NCBI GenBank assembly: GCA_015232575.1
Contig: JADFZL010000001.1
Coordinates: 62,001 to 126,000, forward strand
DNA: 64,000 bases
Source of the DNA: Candidatus Rifleibacteriota bacterium
Lineage (GTDB): Bacteria > Muiribacteriota > Ozemobacteria > Ozemobacterales > Ozemobacteraceae
Direction of reading: 5' to 3'
Shown: piece by piece, positions 1-8,108 of the stretch
Position numbering within the stretch: the stretch's first letter is position 1
Layout: each line of letters opens with the position of its first letter
Made by a program: the position numbers and the translations under genes
Notes under the pieces: generated by a model
Databases searched by the model: none
What the model was told of the DNA's origin: nothing
Seen by the model: the letters and a program-made list of their open reading frames with translations, nothing else

Positions 1-504
1 CTGTTCGGACGGGAAGATTGGGGACTGTCAAAAGAAGAACTCAAATTCTGCCAGGGAACCATTAGAATCCAGACACATCCTTCTTTTTCATCGATGAATC
101 TATCTCAGGCAGTCTTACTTATTGCATACGAATTATTCAACGCATTCGGAAGTCCGAAACCTCTGGACAACCCACATGAAGGCGATCCTTACCAAAATTC
201 AGCCTCTTTCGAAGAAATCAATCGATTATTTACTCACATAAGTACTGTCCTGGAGAGATGTGAATTTCTTCCAAAGTCCAATCCAGATGCATTGTTTCAG
301 GTTCTCCGATCTTTTTTTGCCCGCAGTCAGCCAAAGAAGCGAGAAACGAATATTCTCATGGGAATATTTTCCAACATCGATGGTTTCATGAAAAAATATG
401 TCAGAAAACCTAAAGATGATTCCCCTGAAGAATGCGGAATTCACTGGAAAAAAGTGACCCACCCGCATCGTTACAAAGTTCCTCCAAAAATCAGCGACAA
501 TTGA
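1..504 (+). CDS. trmJ: TrmJ-family tRNA 2'-O-methyltransferase, 3' part
   Basis: This is the C-terminal 167 codons of a SpoU/TrmH-class RNA 2'-O-methyltransferase; the reading frame is already open at base 1, so the start lies outside the window. The visible part has the knotted SAM-binding core motifs of the family: LFGREDWGLSKEEL at the start and the later NLSQAVLLIAYELF segment, which form the trefoil-knot cofactor site. TrmJ methylates the ribose at position 32 of the tRNA anticodon loop in gamma-proteobacteria; that substrate is carried over from the family, not shown here. The tail after about residue 60 (visible part) is the helical extension usual in TrmJ-like proteins. The first ATG inside (base 94) is internal to the conserved motif and is not the true start. 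Confidence 0.85.
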   Translation: MFGREDWGLSKEELKFCQGTIRIQTHPSFSSMNLSQAVLLIAYELFNAFGSPKPLDNPHEGDPYQNSASFEEINRLFTHISTVLERCEFLPKSNPDALFQVLRSFFARSQPKKRETNILMGIFSNIDGFMKKYVRKPKDDSPEECGIHWKKVTHPHRYKVPPKISDN

Positions 505-698
505 CTTAGAAGTCGTCAAAGAATAAATTGATCATTCAGGATTTTTTCAAATAAATAATCCTTGACGCACCCTCAATTACAGAGGATCAGCACTGATAGG
601 TCAGTATCCTCAAAAGAATCATGTTGTTTCTTGAAGACTCCTTTTCATATTCGATACTCAGCCCCTGCCATCCATTAGCGACTGATTTAAAAGAATTT

Positions 699-761
699 GT
701 CATCTCGAACGAATGTGAGAGATCTCATTGATACAAGATTTCCTGCTTAGGTCGAAATGAC
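699..761. repeat. Dispersed imperfect palindrome, solo copy
   Basis: The left arm begins TGTCATCTCGAACGAATGTG and the right arm ends with GGTCGAAATGAC, so the arms pair as an imperfect inverted repeat around a short centre. The same arms recur in several gaps between genes of this window and form the core of the MITE-like copies at 3976 and 9568. Confidence 0.75.
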
Positions 762-855
762 CAAGCCCACCCTTCCCCTCCCATTGCGGAGCCTGGGAAA
801 CAGAGCAATACGAATCATTTATTTAGTTTGCTGTACTTAAAAAATATTTCTGCGT

Positions 856-884
856 TTGCCATTTCTGAAAAAATCGTTTAGAAT
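856..884 (+). promoter_or_regulatory. Probable sigma-70-type promoter for the phospholipase D gene
   Basis: TTGCCA (856-861) and TAGAAT (879-884) are separated by exactly 17 bases. They stand about 30 bases upstream of the start codon at 915, which is preceded by a strong AGGAGGG ribosome-binding site. This is inferred from consensus only. Confidence 0.45.
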
Positions 885-914
885 TAATAAAATGATTTCC
901 AGGAGGGCACTCTG

Positions 915-2450
915 ATGAAAAGGCTGAATGTTTCCAGCGGTTATCTTATAAAAAGCTTTTTGCTGCTTATTTGTCTTGTTCTTATTGTTTCACCATCGTT
1001 TTCAGCCAACGAGGTTCTTCCTGTAAATGAAGATCTGAACGATCTTTTTGTTTCACTCCATCCGGCAGGTGATCCGGCTCCGGCTATGAGCAGGCTTATT
1101 ACAGACAATGCTGAAGCATGGTATGCCCGCTGGAAGATGTTTGAAATGGCAAAAAAATCAATTGACTGTACATATTTTATAGTTGATCAGGATATTTTTG
1201 GAAAATCCTTTCTCGGGCTCATCAGGAAAAAAGCTCGCGAAGGCCTCAAAATAAGACTTATGATTGATGACCGCTTCCTCCGCGGTGCAAAAAAGCTCTC
1301 CGATTATGACGAACTGGATGAAATTGCACGTTTTAAAAACGTCCAGATAAAAATATACAATCCTATTCCCAAAGCCGTATTAAAAGCAGTTTCAGACTTC
1401 AGAACGGTTATGGTTTCCAACCATGACAAAATTATCCTGATCGACGACGAATTATCTATGGTTGGCGGAAGAAACATAGGAAAAGATTACTTTGTGCAAT
1501 ATGGAGAATTTAAAAATGTCTTCAGTGACATGGATATTGTTATCAACAGCAAAGAAGTGGCAAAAAGCCTTCGCCTCGCATTTGAGGAAGAATGGGAAAG
1601 CCTGAGAAATTCTTTTGTTAAACCTGATCTCTTCAACCTTGTTGACCAGACAGTTCCTTTGGATCTTGCATACCGCGTCATGAACAGGTACCTGATGCAG
1701 GGCGATATCAATCTCCCTGAAAAACTTGACGTTTCAGATTCACTCAAAGAATGCCTGATAAAATATAATTCTGAGATAGTCAAATACAAGCAACTTTCTG
1801 CTTATAGTGCCTTTAACATGTTCCAGGGCGAACATCCGAAAAAAATCAAGATTATAGACAAACATTCAATGTTCGGACCAAAGGACGATATTTCAGGCAA
1901 CATTCTGAAAATGATCGACAAGTGTAAACATGAAATTCTTATTCAAAATGCTTATGTTGTTCTTGATATTAAGACATGGGCAGCATTAAAAAGAGCTTCA
2001 GAACGCGGTGTAAAGATTATCATCAACACAAACAGCGGAGAATCGACCAACCATGGGTCAACAGTCGCTTTCTTCCTCAACGACTGGAAAAATATACTCT
2101 CTGATATGCCAACAGCCAGAATTCTGGTATTTCCGAAGGGTGAACGATGTCTGCATACAAAGGCATTTGTATTCGACCAGCAGTTTGTTGTCGCCGGCAC
2201 ATACAATCTTGACCCGCTGAGTCAGGTCATTAACTCTGAAGTCATGGCAGTTATAAATGATAAAGGGCTGGCAAGGAAAATTGCTGGTTATATGGACAAA
2301 GATTTCGCAAGATGCCTTGAATACAAAATCGAAAAAGATTCAAAAGGCAATATCAAAGTTCTCTTTGGACCGGAAGACCACACCTCCGAAGAAGTCATGA
2401 AAAAACTCAACTTCATGAGAAAAATCCAATGGATCCGGCCACTTATTTAG
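915..2450 (+). CDS. Secreted phospholipase D / cardiolipin synthase C-like protein
   Basis: Residues 1-30 form a signal peptide or membrane anchor with a long hydrophobic run. The rest is a two-domain phospholipase D fold with two HxK(x)4D catalytic motifs: HDKIILID starting at H170, and HTKAFVFD starting at H414. Two intact HKD motifs in one chain are the hallmark of PLD-superfamily transferases and hydrolases. The length (511 aa) and the absence of two long N-terminal TM segments fit the ClsC/YmdC-like group, which makes cardiolipin from phosphatidylglycerol plus phosphatidylethanolamine in E. coli. Whether this one is a synthase or a secreted phospholipase cannot be told from sequence. The start is supported by AGGAGGG seven bases upstream of the ATG. 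It stands alone, with long repeats on both sides. Confidence 0.8.
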   Translation: MKRLNVSSGYLIKSFLLLICLVLIVSPSFSANEVLPVNEDLNDLFVSLHPAGDPAPAMSRLITDNAEAWYARWKMFEMAKKSIDCTYFIVDQDIFGKSFLGLIRKKAREGLKIRLMIDDRFLRGAKKLSDYDELDEIARFKNVQIKIYNPIPKAVLKAVSDFRTVMVSNHDKIILIDDELSMVGGRNIGKDYFVQYGEFKNVFSDMDIVINSKEVAKSLRLAFEEEWESLRNSFVKPDLFNLVDQTVPLDLAYRVMNRYLMQGDINLPEKLDVSDSLKECLIKYNSEIVKYKQLSAYSAFNMFQGEHPKKIKIIDKHSMFGPKDDISGNILKMIDKCKHEILIQNAYVVLDIKTWAALKRASERGVKIIINTNSGESTNHGSTVAFFLNDWKNILSDMPTARILVFPKGERCLHTKAFVFDQQFVVAGTYNLDPLSQVINSEVMAVINDKGLARKIAGYMDKDFARCLEYKIEKDSKGNIKVLFGPEDHTSEEVMKKLNFMRKIQWIRPLI

Positions 2451-2452
2451 AG

Positions 2453-2709
2453 AGGGGGCACGCGCCCCCTCTCGACGGTCGAACAAGTTCGACCGTCTCA
2501 CTCCCCGCGGTCGGGCGCTTTGCGCCCTCCGCCGGCAGAGCTTATCACAGCGCATCTCCGAAGAAAAAACAATACCTAATTCCCTAGCCTTCAGGGGGCA
2601 CCGCCCCCTCTCGACGGTCGAACTTGTCCGACCTTCTCACTCCCCGCGGTCGGGCGCTTTGCGCCCTCCGCCGGCAGAGCTTTACACGGCGCATCTTCGT
2701 ATAAAAAAC
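2453..2709. repeat. GC-rich multi-hairpin unit, two direct copies
   Basis: A unit of about 118 bases occurs twice in direct orientation (2453-2570 and 2592-2709). Each copy holds, in order, a GGGGGCA..GCCCCC hairpin, a GACGGTCGAAC/GTTCGACCGTC stem (perfect in copy 1, with mismatches in copy 2), a GCGCCC-type hairpin around GGGCGCTTTGCGCCC, and a GCCGGCAGAGCTT tail. It starts two bases after the stop of the phospholipase gene. The GC content is strikingly higher than the surroundings. The first hairpins could also stop transcription, although there is no clean T-run. Confidence 0.8.
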
Positions 2710-2728
2710 ACTTTTCTTTTATCTTGAA

Positions 2729-2804
2729 AATCTGCGGAATCTGCGAAATCTGCGGAAAAAAATCTTTTCTTGAATCTTTATCAATCTTGAATCTTGAATC
2801 TTGC
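2729..2804. repeat. Short simple repeats (ATCTGCGGA and TTGAATC types)
   Basis: Three near-copies of ATCTGCGGA/ATCTGCGAA at about 2729-2757 are followed by TTGAATCT units at about 2770-2804. The first type matches the widespread CGCGGATT/CGCAGATT intergenic repeat also seen at about 56120. Confidence 0.6.
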
Positions 2805-2816
2805 TGAAGTGTGGTT

Positions 2817-3701
2817 TTATCTGGCGGATTTTTCGGAAAGTGCTGTATGAAGAATCCCTGAAGCGATTGCCTGAGACATTAGTTTTTTTCCTTCAAGGGA
2901 ACGAATGAAATCGGCATCGTTTTTGCTGCTTAAAAAGATCATTTCAATTGTAACAAGCGGAACCTGGCTGAAAATCGAACCGGTAAGCGCACCCTGCTTC
3001 TTTCCTATGAAAGTCTGTCTGTCAGTCTTTATTCCGTTATCGCGAAGCTTTCCTTCCAGAACAGAGAAAATACCGCTGTGAATTTTTTCGACAGCCTGAC
3101 GGCTCTTATATATCACCTCTGCAGAAGGACCGGTCTTTCCGTCCTTTGTTCCCTGCGAATCCGGATAATAAAGCGCATATCCGCTTCCTGAGCCAGAGTC
3201 ACAGTGAATCCGGAAAAGAAGGTCTGCCCTTGCATTATTGGCGATTTCTGCTCTTTGAATATTTTTCACAAGCTCATTTACTTCGTTCTTTGTAAAGAGA
3301 ACCTTTATATTTGGCTGTTGCTCAAGAATTTTCTTTACTTCAACAGCAATTTCGAAATTTATTTCAAATTCCTTCAAGCCAAAGCCTGTACACCCATTGC
3401 CATTTTCAGATGGATGTCCCGGATCAAGCACAACAGTAAAAGATTTTTCAACAACTTCTTCTGCAGATTTTTTTGGAACATTCAGCAAAGCCTGATTGTT
3501 AGCCTCATTATTAGTAGCTTTATTTGCTTGTTGAAGCCGAGAGCCATTGCTGGAATCAGTCGCAGACAAATCGGTCGAAGACAAATCAGGCAAAGCCCTC
3601 AAATCAGAAGAAGCAGTCGAATCGGCAAACAATGGCAACACGTGTACAAGAACTACAAAAAAAATCACAAAAAAAACAAATTTTTCTCTTTTCTCTCTCA
3701 T
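2817..3701 (-). CDS. N-acetylmuramoyl-L-alanine amidase (Amidase_3), secreted
   Basis: This is a zinc amidase that cuts the bond between MurNAc and L-alanine in peptidoglycan. Residues 1-26 form a signal peptide. Residues 27-85 are a Ser/Asn/Ala-rich linker, probably a flexible spacer from the membrane. The Amidase_3 domain runs from about residue 88 to the end. DPGHPSE holds the first zinc histidine (H96), GLKEFEIN the glutamate ligand (E111 or E113), and RIHCDSG the second histidine (H166). The late VTIEMIFLS segment supplies the catalytic glutamate. I take the ATG at 3701 as the start because the signal peptide begins there; an upstream TTG at 3749 would put 16 extra residues ahead of it. 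It is monocistronic, with repeats on both sides. Confidence 0.85.
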   Translation of the reverse strand: MREKREKFVFFVIFFVVLVHVLPLFADSTASSDLRALPDLSSTDLSATDSSNGSRLQQANKATNNEANNQALLNVPKKSAEEVVEKSFTVVLDPGHPSENGNGCTGFGLKEFEINFEIAVEVKKILEQQPNIKVLFTKNEVNELVKNIQRAEIANNARADLLFRIHCDSGSGSGYALYYPDSQGTKDGKTGPSAEVIYKSRQAVEKIHSGIFSVLEGKLRDNGIKTDRQTFIGKKQGALTGSIFSQVPLVTIEMIFLSSKNDADFIRSLEGKKLMSQAIASGILHTALSEKSAR

Positions 3702-3810
3702 GTACTCTATGATAGCATAAGGAAAGAAAAAAAATCCAGACTTTCTCAAACGCTTGATGGGAAGGATGTTGTCCCGCGCATGAATATTGTCTTGAACCTT
3801 TTTCCAAAGC

Positions 3811-3925
3811 TGTCATTTCGACCAAAGGGAGAAATCTCAATAATCGATAGATCTTTGCTGCAGCACGAACAAGAATAAAATGTCTGATTGATAACGAGGG
3901 AGATCTCTCTTCGGTCAAGATGACA
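3811..3925. repeat. Dispersed imperfect palindrome, long-loop copy
   Basis: The left arm is TGTCATTTCGACCAAAGGGA followed by GAAATCTC. The right arm is GAGATCTCTC followed by TTCGGTCAAGATGACA. The arms are about 27 bases each and separated by about 60 bases, longer than in other copies. Confidence 0.75.
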
Positions 3926-3975
3926 ACGAATCGTTTCTGGTGGCGACCGTAAGCTCTCCATTACAATTTGCAGGA

Positions 3976-4137
3976 TTAAGTATGCAAAATCTTAAATAAG
4001 GAGTCAAATTTGCGTGTTAACTTTTGGTTGGGCTGTCATCTCAAACAAATGTGAGAGATCTCATAAATTCGAGTTTTCTCCCTTCGGTCGAAATGACATT
4101 GTTTAATGACCCCTTTATTAAGATTTGCTGTACTAAG
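3976..4137. mobile_element. MITE-like element, copy A (full length)
   Basis: The element is about 162 bases long and has no coding capacity. Left end: TTAAGTATGCAAAATCTTAA then ATAAGGAGTCA. Right end, read on the other strand: CTTAGTACAGCAAATCTTAA then TAAAGGGGTCA. These are terminal inverted repeats of about 30 bases. The centre carries a GTTAACTTTTGGTTGGGCTG segment, which recurs in every copy, and the dispersed palindrome (4035-4098). Other copies lie at 9568, 46378 and 58707. Confidence 0.75.
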
Positions 4138-4165
4138 TTAACAAAAAGCGAGTGTATTCAAATAT

Positions 4166-5362
4166 ATGAATCTAATCAAACGTAGTTCTGAAGCGGTTCA
4201 TTCTGAGAATAAGAATTTTTTGTGTATTTCTTTCGCTTTACTTCTGATGTTAATATCTCCATTGCCCGTTAATGCACAGATATACCTCATCGGGGAAGAC
4301 GCTCCGGCAACAAACAACCTTGTGATTTCAGTAAATTCAATTGAAAGAAAACAATTCACAGGTGGATTAGCTGCACAGAATAAGCAGGACCAGATCGAAA
4401 TTTCAATGACCTTCGTTAACATCGGATCCAAATCGATCACGATTACTCCTTCTGAAGACTTTTCCCTGACCATTCTACATAAGTTTCTTCCGGAAAATGA
4501 TAAAAAAGAAGGATTTCTTTTCAACTCGTTCACTCTTCCGCCAGGAACTCAATCCAGAGGGAAACTCGCTTTCAAAGTTGCGGCCGATGAAGTACATCCG
4601 GCAGCGATTCTTTCATGCACAAATGAAACCATTGGATCAGTTGAAATCAACTGCGATCTCAACATCAGCAAAATATTTGAAAAAAATAAATCAACCCCAC
4701 TCGACCTGAATGAATCACTGATCCTCGGAAAATTCCTGATTGATTCAAACAGAAAAGCTGAGGCAGAAAAATTTCTGATGGGTTCATACACAAGATTTGG
4801 AGATGATCCGCAGTTGCTGGTGCTGTTGGCAACTCTTTCGAAAGAATCGCGCGATATAACAAAAGCCAGCGAATATGTCTCAAGAATCGCACCAGAAAGC
4901 AATACCGGCAAAACGGAATCACTTCAGATTGCGAAAGACGCTTTCAATCTCGGACAATTTGAAATCTGTGCTAAAATGCTTGAACCACTTTATGAAAAAC
5001 AATCCCTCGAAGACAAAGAATTGCTTATTCTTGGCAGATGCTGGTATTTTCAGAAAGATTATGAAAGAGCAAAAGAAATTCTTTCGGAAATAGAATCAAG
5101 GCAATTCGTTGACTCACAGCTGTATTTCACTCTTGCAAACATCAACGACAAGCTTGATGACCTGCCATCTGCAATTCATTACTGGGAAAAAACACTTGAA
5201 ACTGATCCAAATCACTATGAATCAATGTTTAACATTGGTGTAGCACACTACAAACAGAAAGATCTCGGCAAAGCAAAAGAATACTGGGAAAAAACGCTTG
5301 AACTGAATCCGGACGAACAAACTAAAGAAATTATCGAAAACGCTCTGAAGAGTTTACAATAG
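4166..5362 (+). CDS. Secreted TPR-repeat protein with N-terminal beta domain
   Basis: Function unknown. Residues 1-37 look like a signal peptide ending near PVNA. Residues 40-150 are beta-rich and resemble the immunoglobulin-like domains of envelope proteins. From about residue 175 to the end there are repeated 34-residue helical pairs of the tetratricopeptide type; the last two (DLPSAIHYWEKTLETDPNHY and LGKAKEYWEKTLELNPDEQ) are clear and nearly identical in their centres. TPR arrays bind other proteins, so an exported scaffold is the most that can be inferred. There is no obvious ribosome-binding site before the ATG. It lies 31 bases upstream of trpS and may share its transcript. Confidence 0.65.
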   Translation: MNLIKRSSEAVHSENKNFLCISFALLLMLISPLPVNAQIYLIGEDAPATNNLVISVNSIERKQFTGGLAAQNKQDQIEISMTFVNIGSKSITITPSEDFSLTILHKFLPENDKKEGFLFNSFTLPPGTQSRGKLAFKVAADEVHPAAILSCTNETIGSVEINCDLNISKIFEKNKSTPLDLNESLILGKFLIDSNRKAEAEKFLMGSYTRFGDDPQLLVLLATLSKESRDITKASEYVSRIAPESNTGKTESLQIAKDAFNLGQFEICAKMLEPLYEKQSLEDKELLILGRCWYFQKDYERAKEILSEIESRQFVDSQLYFTLANINDKLDDLPSAIHYWEKTLETDPNHYESMFNIGVAHYKQKDLGKAKEYWEKTLELNPDEQTKEIIENALKSLQ

Positions 5363-5393
5363 AATTTATAAACTAATATAACCGAGGTTTAAA

Positions 5394-6377
5394 ATGCCAT
5401 CAAAAAGACTTGTTAGCGGAATGAGATGCACCGGGTCCCTTCATCTGGGACACTACGAAGGAACACTTAAAAACTGGGTCAGGCTGCAAGATGAATACGA
5501 ATGCTATTTCTTCTGTGCTGTATGGCACGCATTTACTGACAGACTCAAAATCGAAAAGCTTCCCGAATATATCGATGAAATGGTTGAAGACTACCTTTCC
5601 GTCGGAATAGATCCTAATAAGGCAGTCATTTTCAGACAGTCTGCAATGCCGCAGCACGCAGAGCTTTCAACAATCCTTTCCATGTTCACGCCTCTCGGAT
5701 GGCTCGAAAGATGTCCAACATTCAAAGACGAAGTCAGAGATGAGGAATCTCACGAAAGAGTATCACTTGGAAAGCTTCAGTATCCGGTTCTTATGACCGC
5801 TGATGTTGCTGTCTATAAGGCAGAGGCTGTACCAGTGGGCAGAGACCAGCTTCCGCACCTTGAATTGTCACGGGAAATTCTGAGAAGATTCAACTCAAAT
5901 TACACAGAAATATTTCCTGAACCGAAAGAAATTCTTTCTGAATGCCCACTTCTTCTCGGAATCGACAACCGGAAAATGAGCAAATCTTACAACAACTCAA
6001 TAGAATTGCGTGAAACAGAAGAATCACTGAAGGCAAAAATTCACACTATGATAACTGACCCCAGCCGCGTCAGAAGAAATGACACTGGAAATCCTGATGT
6101 CTGCACTGTTTTTTCATATCATAAAATTTATTCTCCACAGAGAATTGATGAAATCGCTGCCGGCTGCAGATCAGCATCAATCGGCTGCCGTGACTGCAAA
6201 GGAATTCTCTTCCAGTCAATCAATTCAATTCTGGAAGTATTCAGAGCAAAGAGAGCAGAAATTGCAAAAACACCAGGTCTGGTAAAAGATGTTCTCGCTG
6301 CCGGAGAAAAAAAGGCTTCAATAGTCGCCGAATCGACATTATGTGAAGTCAGAAAAGCAATGGGTTTCACGGTCTAA
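5394..6377 (+). CDS. trpS: Tryptophan--tRNA ligase
   Basis: This is a class I aminoacyl-tRNA synthetase that charges tRNA(Trp). The HIGH-type motif is HLGH at residues 17-20, inside GSLHLGHYEGTL. The KMSKS signature is present exactly at 194-198. The length of 327 aa is normal for the short bacterial TrpS. The RGxR-like and VPVGRDQLPHLELSREI segments (about 145-160) are the family's tryptophan and adenylate contacts. It is the first gene of a very compact operon: its stop codon overlaps the scpA start by one base. Confidence 0.95.
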   Translation: MPSKRLVSGMRCTGSLHLGHYEGTLKNWVRLQDEYECYFFCAVWHAFTDRLKIEKLPEYIDEMVEDYLSVGIDPNKAVIFRQSAMPQHAELSTILSMFTPLGWLERCPTFKDEVRDEESHERVSLGKLQYPVLMTADVAVYKAEAVPVGRDQLPHLELSREILRRFNSNYTEIFPEPKEILSECPLLLGIDNRKMSKSYNNSIELRETEESLKAKIHTMITDPSRVRRNDTGNPDVCTVFSYHKIYSPQRIDEIAAGCRSASIGCRDCKGILFQSINSILEVFRAKRAEIAKTPGLVKDVLAAGEKKASIVAESTLCEVRKAMGFTV

Positions 6378-7195
6378 TGGCTGCTTATCAGGTTAGATTA
6401 CCAGTATTTGAAGGTCCATTCGATCTTCTGTTCCATCTTATCGAGGAGCAGAAGCTGAATTTGTATGACATTCCGATTGCAACCATTACATCTCAGTATC
6501 TCGACTATCTGCACGTAATGGAAATTCTGGACATGGATATTGCGTCGGAATTTCTTGTCATGGCTGCGACTCTTCTGGAAATCAAATCGAAGATGCTTCT
6601 TCCAAAAGTCGTTCCGGTCAGTGGTGATTACGATGGTGAAAACCGCGAAGAATACCTCGAAGGGCTTCCGGACGCACGCGAAGACCTGGTTGCAAGACTT
6701 CTGGAGTACAAGAAGTTCAAACTTATCGCTCTTGAACTGCGTGAACTCGAAAGAAAATCCTCGCGTATCTTCACGCGCGGTCTTGATTATGAAATGCAGC
6801 CGCTGGAAATTCTTCAGATTTCTGTAACAGTAAACGACCTTTTGTGTTTGTACCAGGGGCTGGTCAGAAGGCGCATGAATCCGCCGCTTCATCGAGTAGT
6901 TATTAATCAGGAAAATCTGTCAGATCGAATTAACGAAATCAGAGTCTGGTTAAAGGCAGCTAAGGGAAAAATTGAATTCACTAATCTGCTGAAGAATAAT
7001 GACCGATATGAGTTAGTATTGTCCTTTATGGCTGTACTTGAACTTTCCAGAGCTGGTGAGCTGAGTCTGATTCAGGATGAAAATTTTCAACCTATTTATC
7101 TGAAAAGAAATCGTATCGAAAATGCTATTAATCCGTCTTTTCCTCCAAATGCGCTGACGGAAACCGGAGAACAATATGAACAGCACGCAGGATAA
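6377..7195 (+). CDS. scpA: Segregation and condensation protein A
   Basis: ScpA is the kleisin subunit that bridges SMC heads in the SMC-ScpAB condensin and compacts the chromosome. The N-terminal FEGPFDLLFHLIEEQKLNLYDIPIA segment is the diagnostic kleisin helix that binds the SMC neck; a downstream LLEIKSKMLLP block follows. The C-terminal half (about 175-250) forms the winged-helix region that binds the SMC cap. The length of 272 aa is typical. The start overlaps the trpS stop by one base and the end overlaps scpB by 20 bases, so translational coupling is likely. Confidence 0.92.
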   Translation: MAAYQVRLPVFEGPFDLLFHLIEEQKLNLYDIPIATITSQYLDYLHVMEILDMDIASEFLVMAATLLEIKSKMLLPKVVPVSGDYDGENREEYLEGLPDAREDLVARLLEYKKFKLIALELRELERKSSRIFTRGLDYEMQPLEILQISVTVNDLLCLYQGLVRRRMNPPLHRVVINQENLSDRINEIRVWLKAAKGKIEFTNLLKNNDRYELVLSFMAVLELSRAGELSLIQDENFQPIYLKRNRIENAINPSFPPNALTETGEQYEQHAG

Positions 7196-8108
7196 TGAAT
7201 TGCAGCACGAAGACCTTCTGGCTGCGCTTGAAGCACTCTTGTTTGTCTACAACCATCCTCTTAATTTCGAAAAAATTTCCGAAATTCTTGAAATCAACAT
7301 GGATGATGCCGTAAAAGCCGCGTCTGAGCTGAAATCAAAACTTGACGCCAACAGCTCAACCGGACTGCAGCTGGTTATAAACGAAACAGGCGCCCAGCTT
7401 GCAACGAAAGCTTCTGTTGCAAAGTTCATTCAGAAACTTGAGGGACAGAGACTTGTCAGCCTATCCCTTCCGGCACTGGAAACTCTTTCAGTAATAGCAT
7501 TCAAAGGTCCGATTACAAAAGCCGAAATTGAAGCAATACGCGGAGTAAACTGCGACGGAGTCGTATCTACTCTTCTGGAAAAGAAACTCGTATATGTTTC
7601 CGGGGAAAAACAGGTTATTGGCAGGCCCAGATTGTACTCTGTAACGCAGGATTTTCTTTATTACTTCGGATTGAAGTCAATGAAAGATATTCCTGTGCCG
7701 TCTGTTGAAATGCCTGATTCACAGGCAATGCAGGCAATTACCGATCAGCTTTCCGGAAAAATACTGCCTCAGGAGCCTTCTGATGAAATATCGTCTAATA
7801 ATAATTCCCTCTCTGAAGGAAGTCTGAAAACTGACTATGATTCAGACTCTAGTTCCAGCACGAACTCAAACTCGAATCTGAACTCCAGCTCAGACTTAGG
7901 CTCAGACTCAATACCAGACTCATATTTAGATTCAGATACTGGTTCAAAATCCAAATCAGAAACTGAAAAGCCTTCCCACGAACTCTCAGATTTGCCCCAA
8001 CCGGCATCCTTAAGTGATGCTTCTTTTCCGCAATCTTCCAGCGAGTCTCAGATTCTGCAGAATCTTCCCGAGCCACAACCACCTTCACAGGATGAAAACA
8101 AAACATGA
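7176..8108 (+). CDS. scpB: Segregation and condensation protein B with Ser/Asn-rich tail
   Basis: ScpB dimers bind ScpA and regulate the SMC complex. Residues 10-185 hold the two winged-helix domains, with LEALLFVYNHPL at the start and the conserved GRPRLYSVTQDFLYYFGLKS near the end of the folded part. ScpB usually ends about there (170-200 aa). Here a further stretch of about 110 residues follows, made almost only of Ser, Asp, Asn, Gln, Pro and Glu, and predicted to be disordered. The nucleotide sequence of the tail is also repetitive (TCAGACTC-like units). The stop overlaps the start of the peptidase gene by four bases (ATGA). Confidence 0.9.
   Translation: MNSTQDNELQHEDLLAALEALLFVYNHPLNFEKISEILEINMDDAVKAASELKSKLDANSSTGLQLVINETGAQLATKASVAKFIQKLEGQRLVSLSLPALETLSVIAFKGPITKAEIEAIRGVNCDGVVSTLLEKKLVYVSGEKQVIGRPRLYSVTQDFLYYFGLKSMKDIPVPSVEMPDSQAMQAITDQLSGKILPQEPSDEISSNNNSLSEGSLKTDYDSDSSSSTNSNSNLNSSSDLGSDSIPDSYLDSDTGSKSKSETEKPSHELSDLPQPASLSDASFPQSSSESQILQNLPEPQPPSQDENKT

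Larger units (their letters stand above)
505..914. other. Intergenic region with a palindromic repeat and the clsC-like promoter
   Basis: There is no gene in these 410 bases. They hold one solo copy of the dispersed palindrome (699-761). A stretch near 811-840 ends in TTTGCTGTACTTAA and resembles the right end of the MITE-like element found elsewhere in the window, so a decayed copy may lie here. A promoter-like pair sits at 856-884. Confidence 0.6.
3702..4165. other. Intergenic region made mostly of repeats
   Basis: These 464 bases hold a large palindrome copy (3811-3925) and a full MITE-like element (3976-4137). I see no gene: the short frames here translate repeat arms only. The gap separates two divergently transcribed genes and must contain both their promoters. 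Confidence 0.7.

Noticed and set aside
3204..3878. A 224-codon plus-strand frame opposite the amidase
   Set aside because: It lies antisense to a well-supported amidase, and its end translates palindrome arms.
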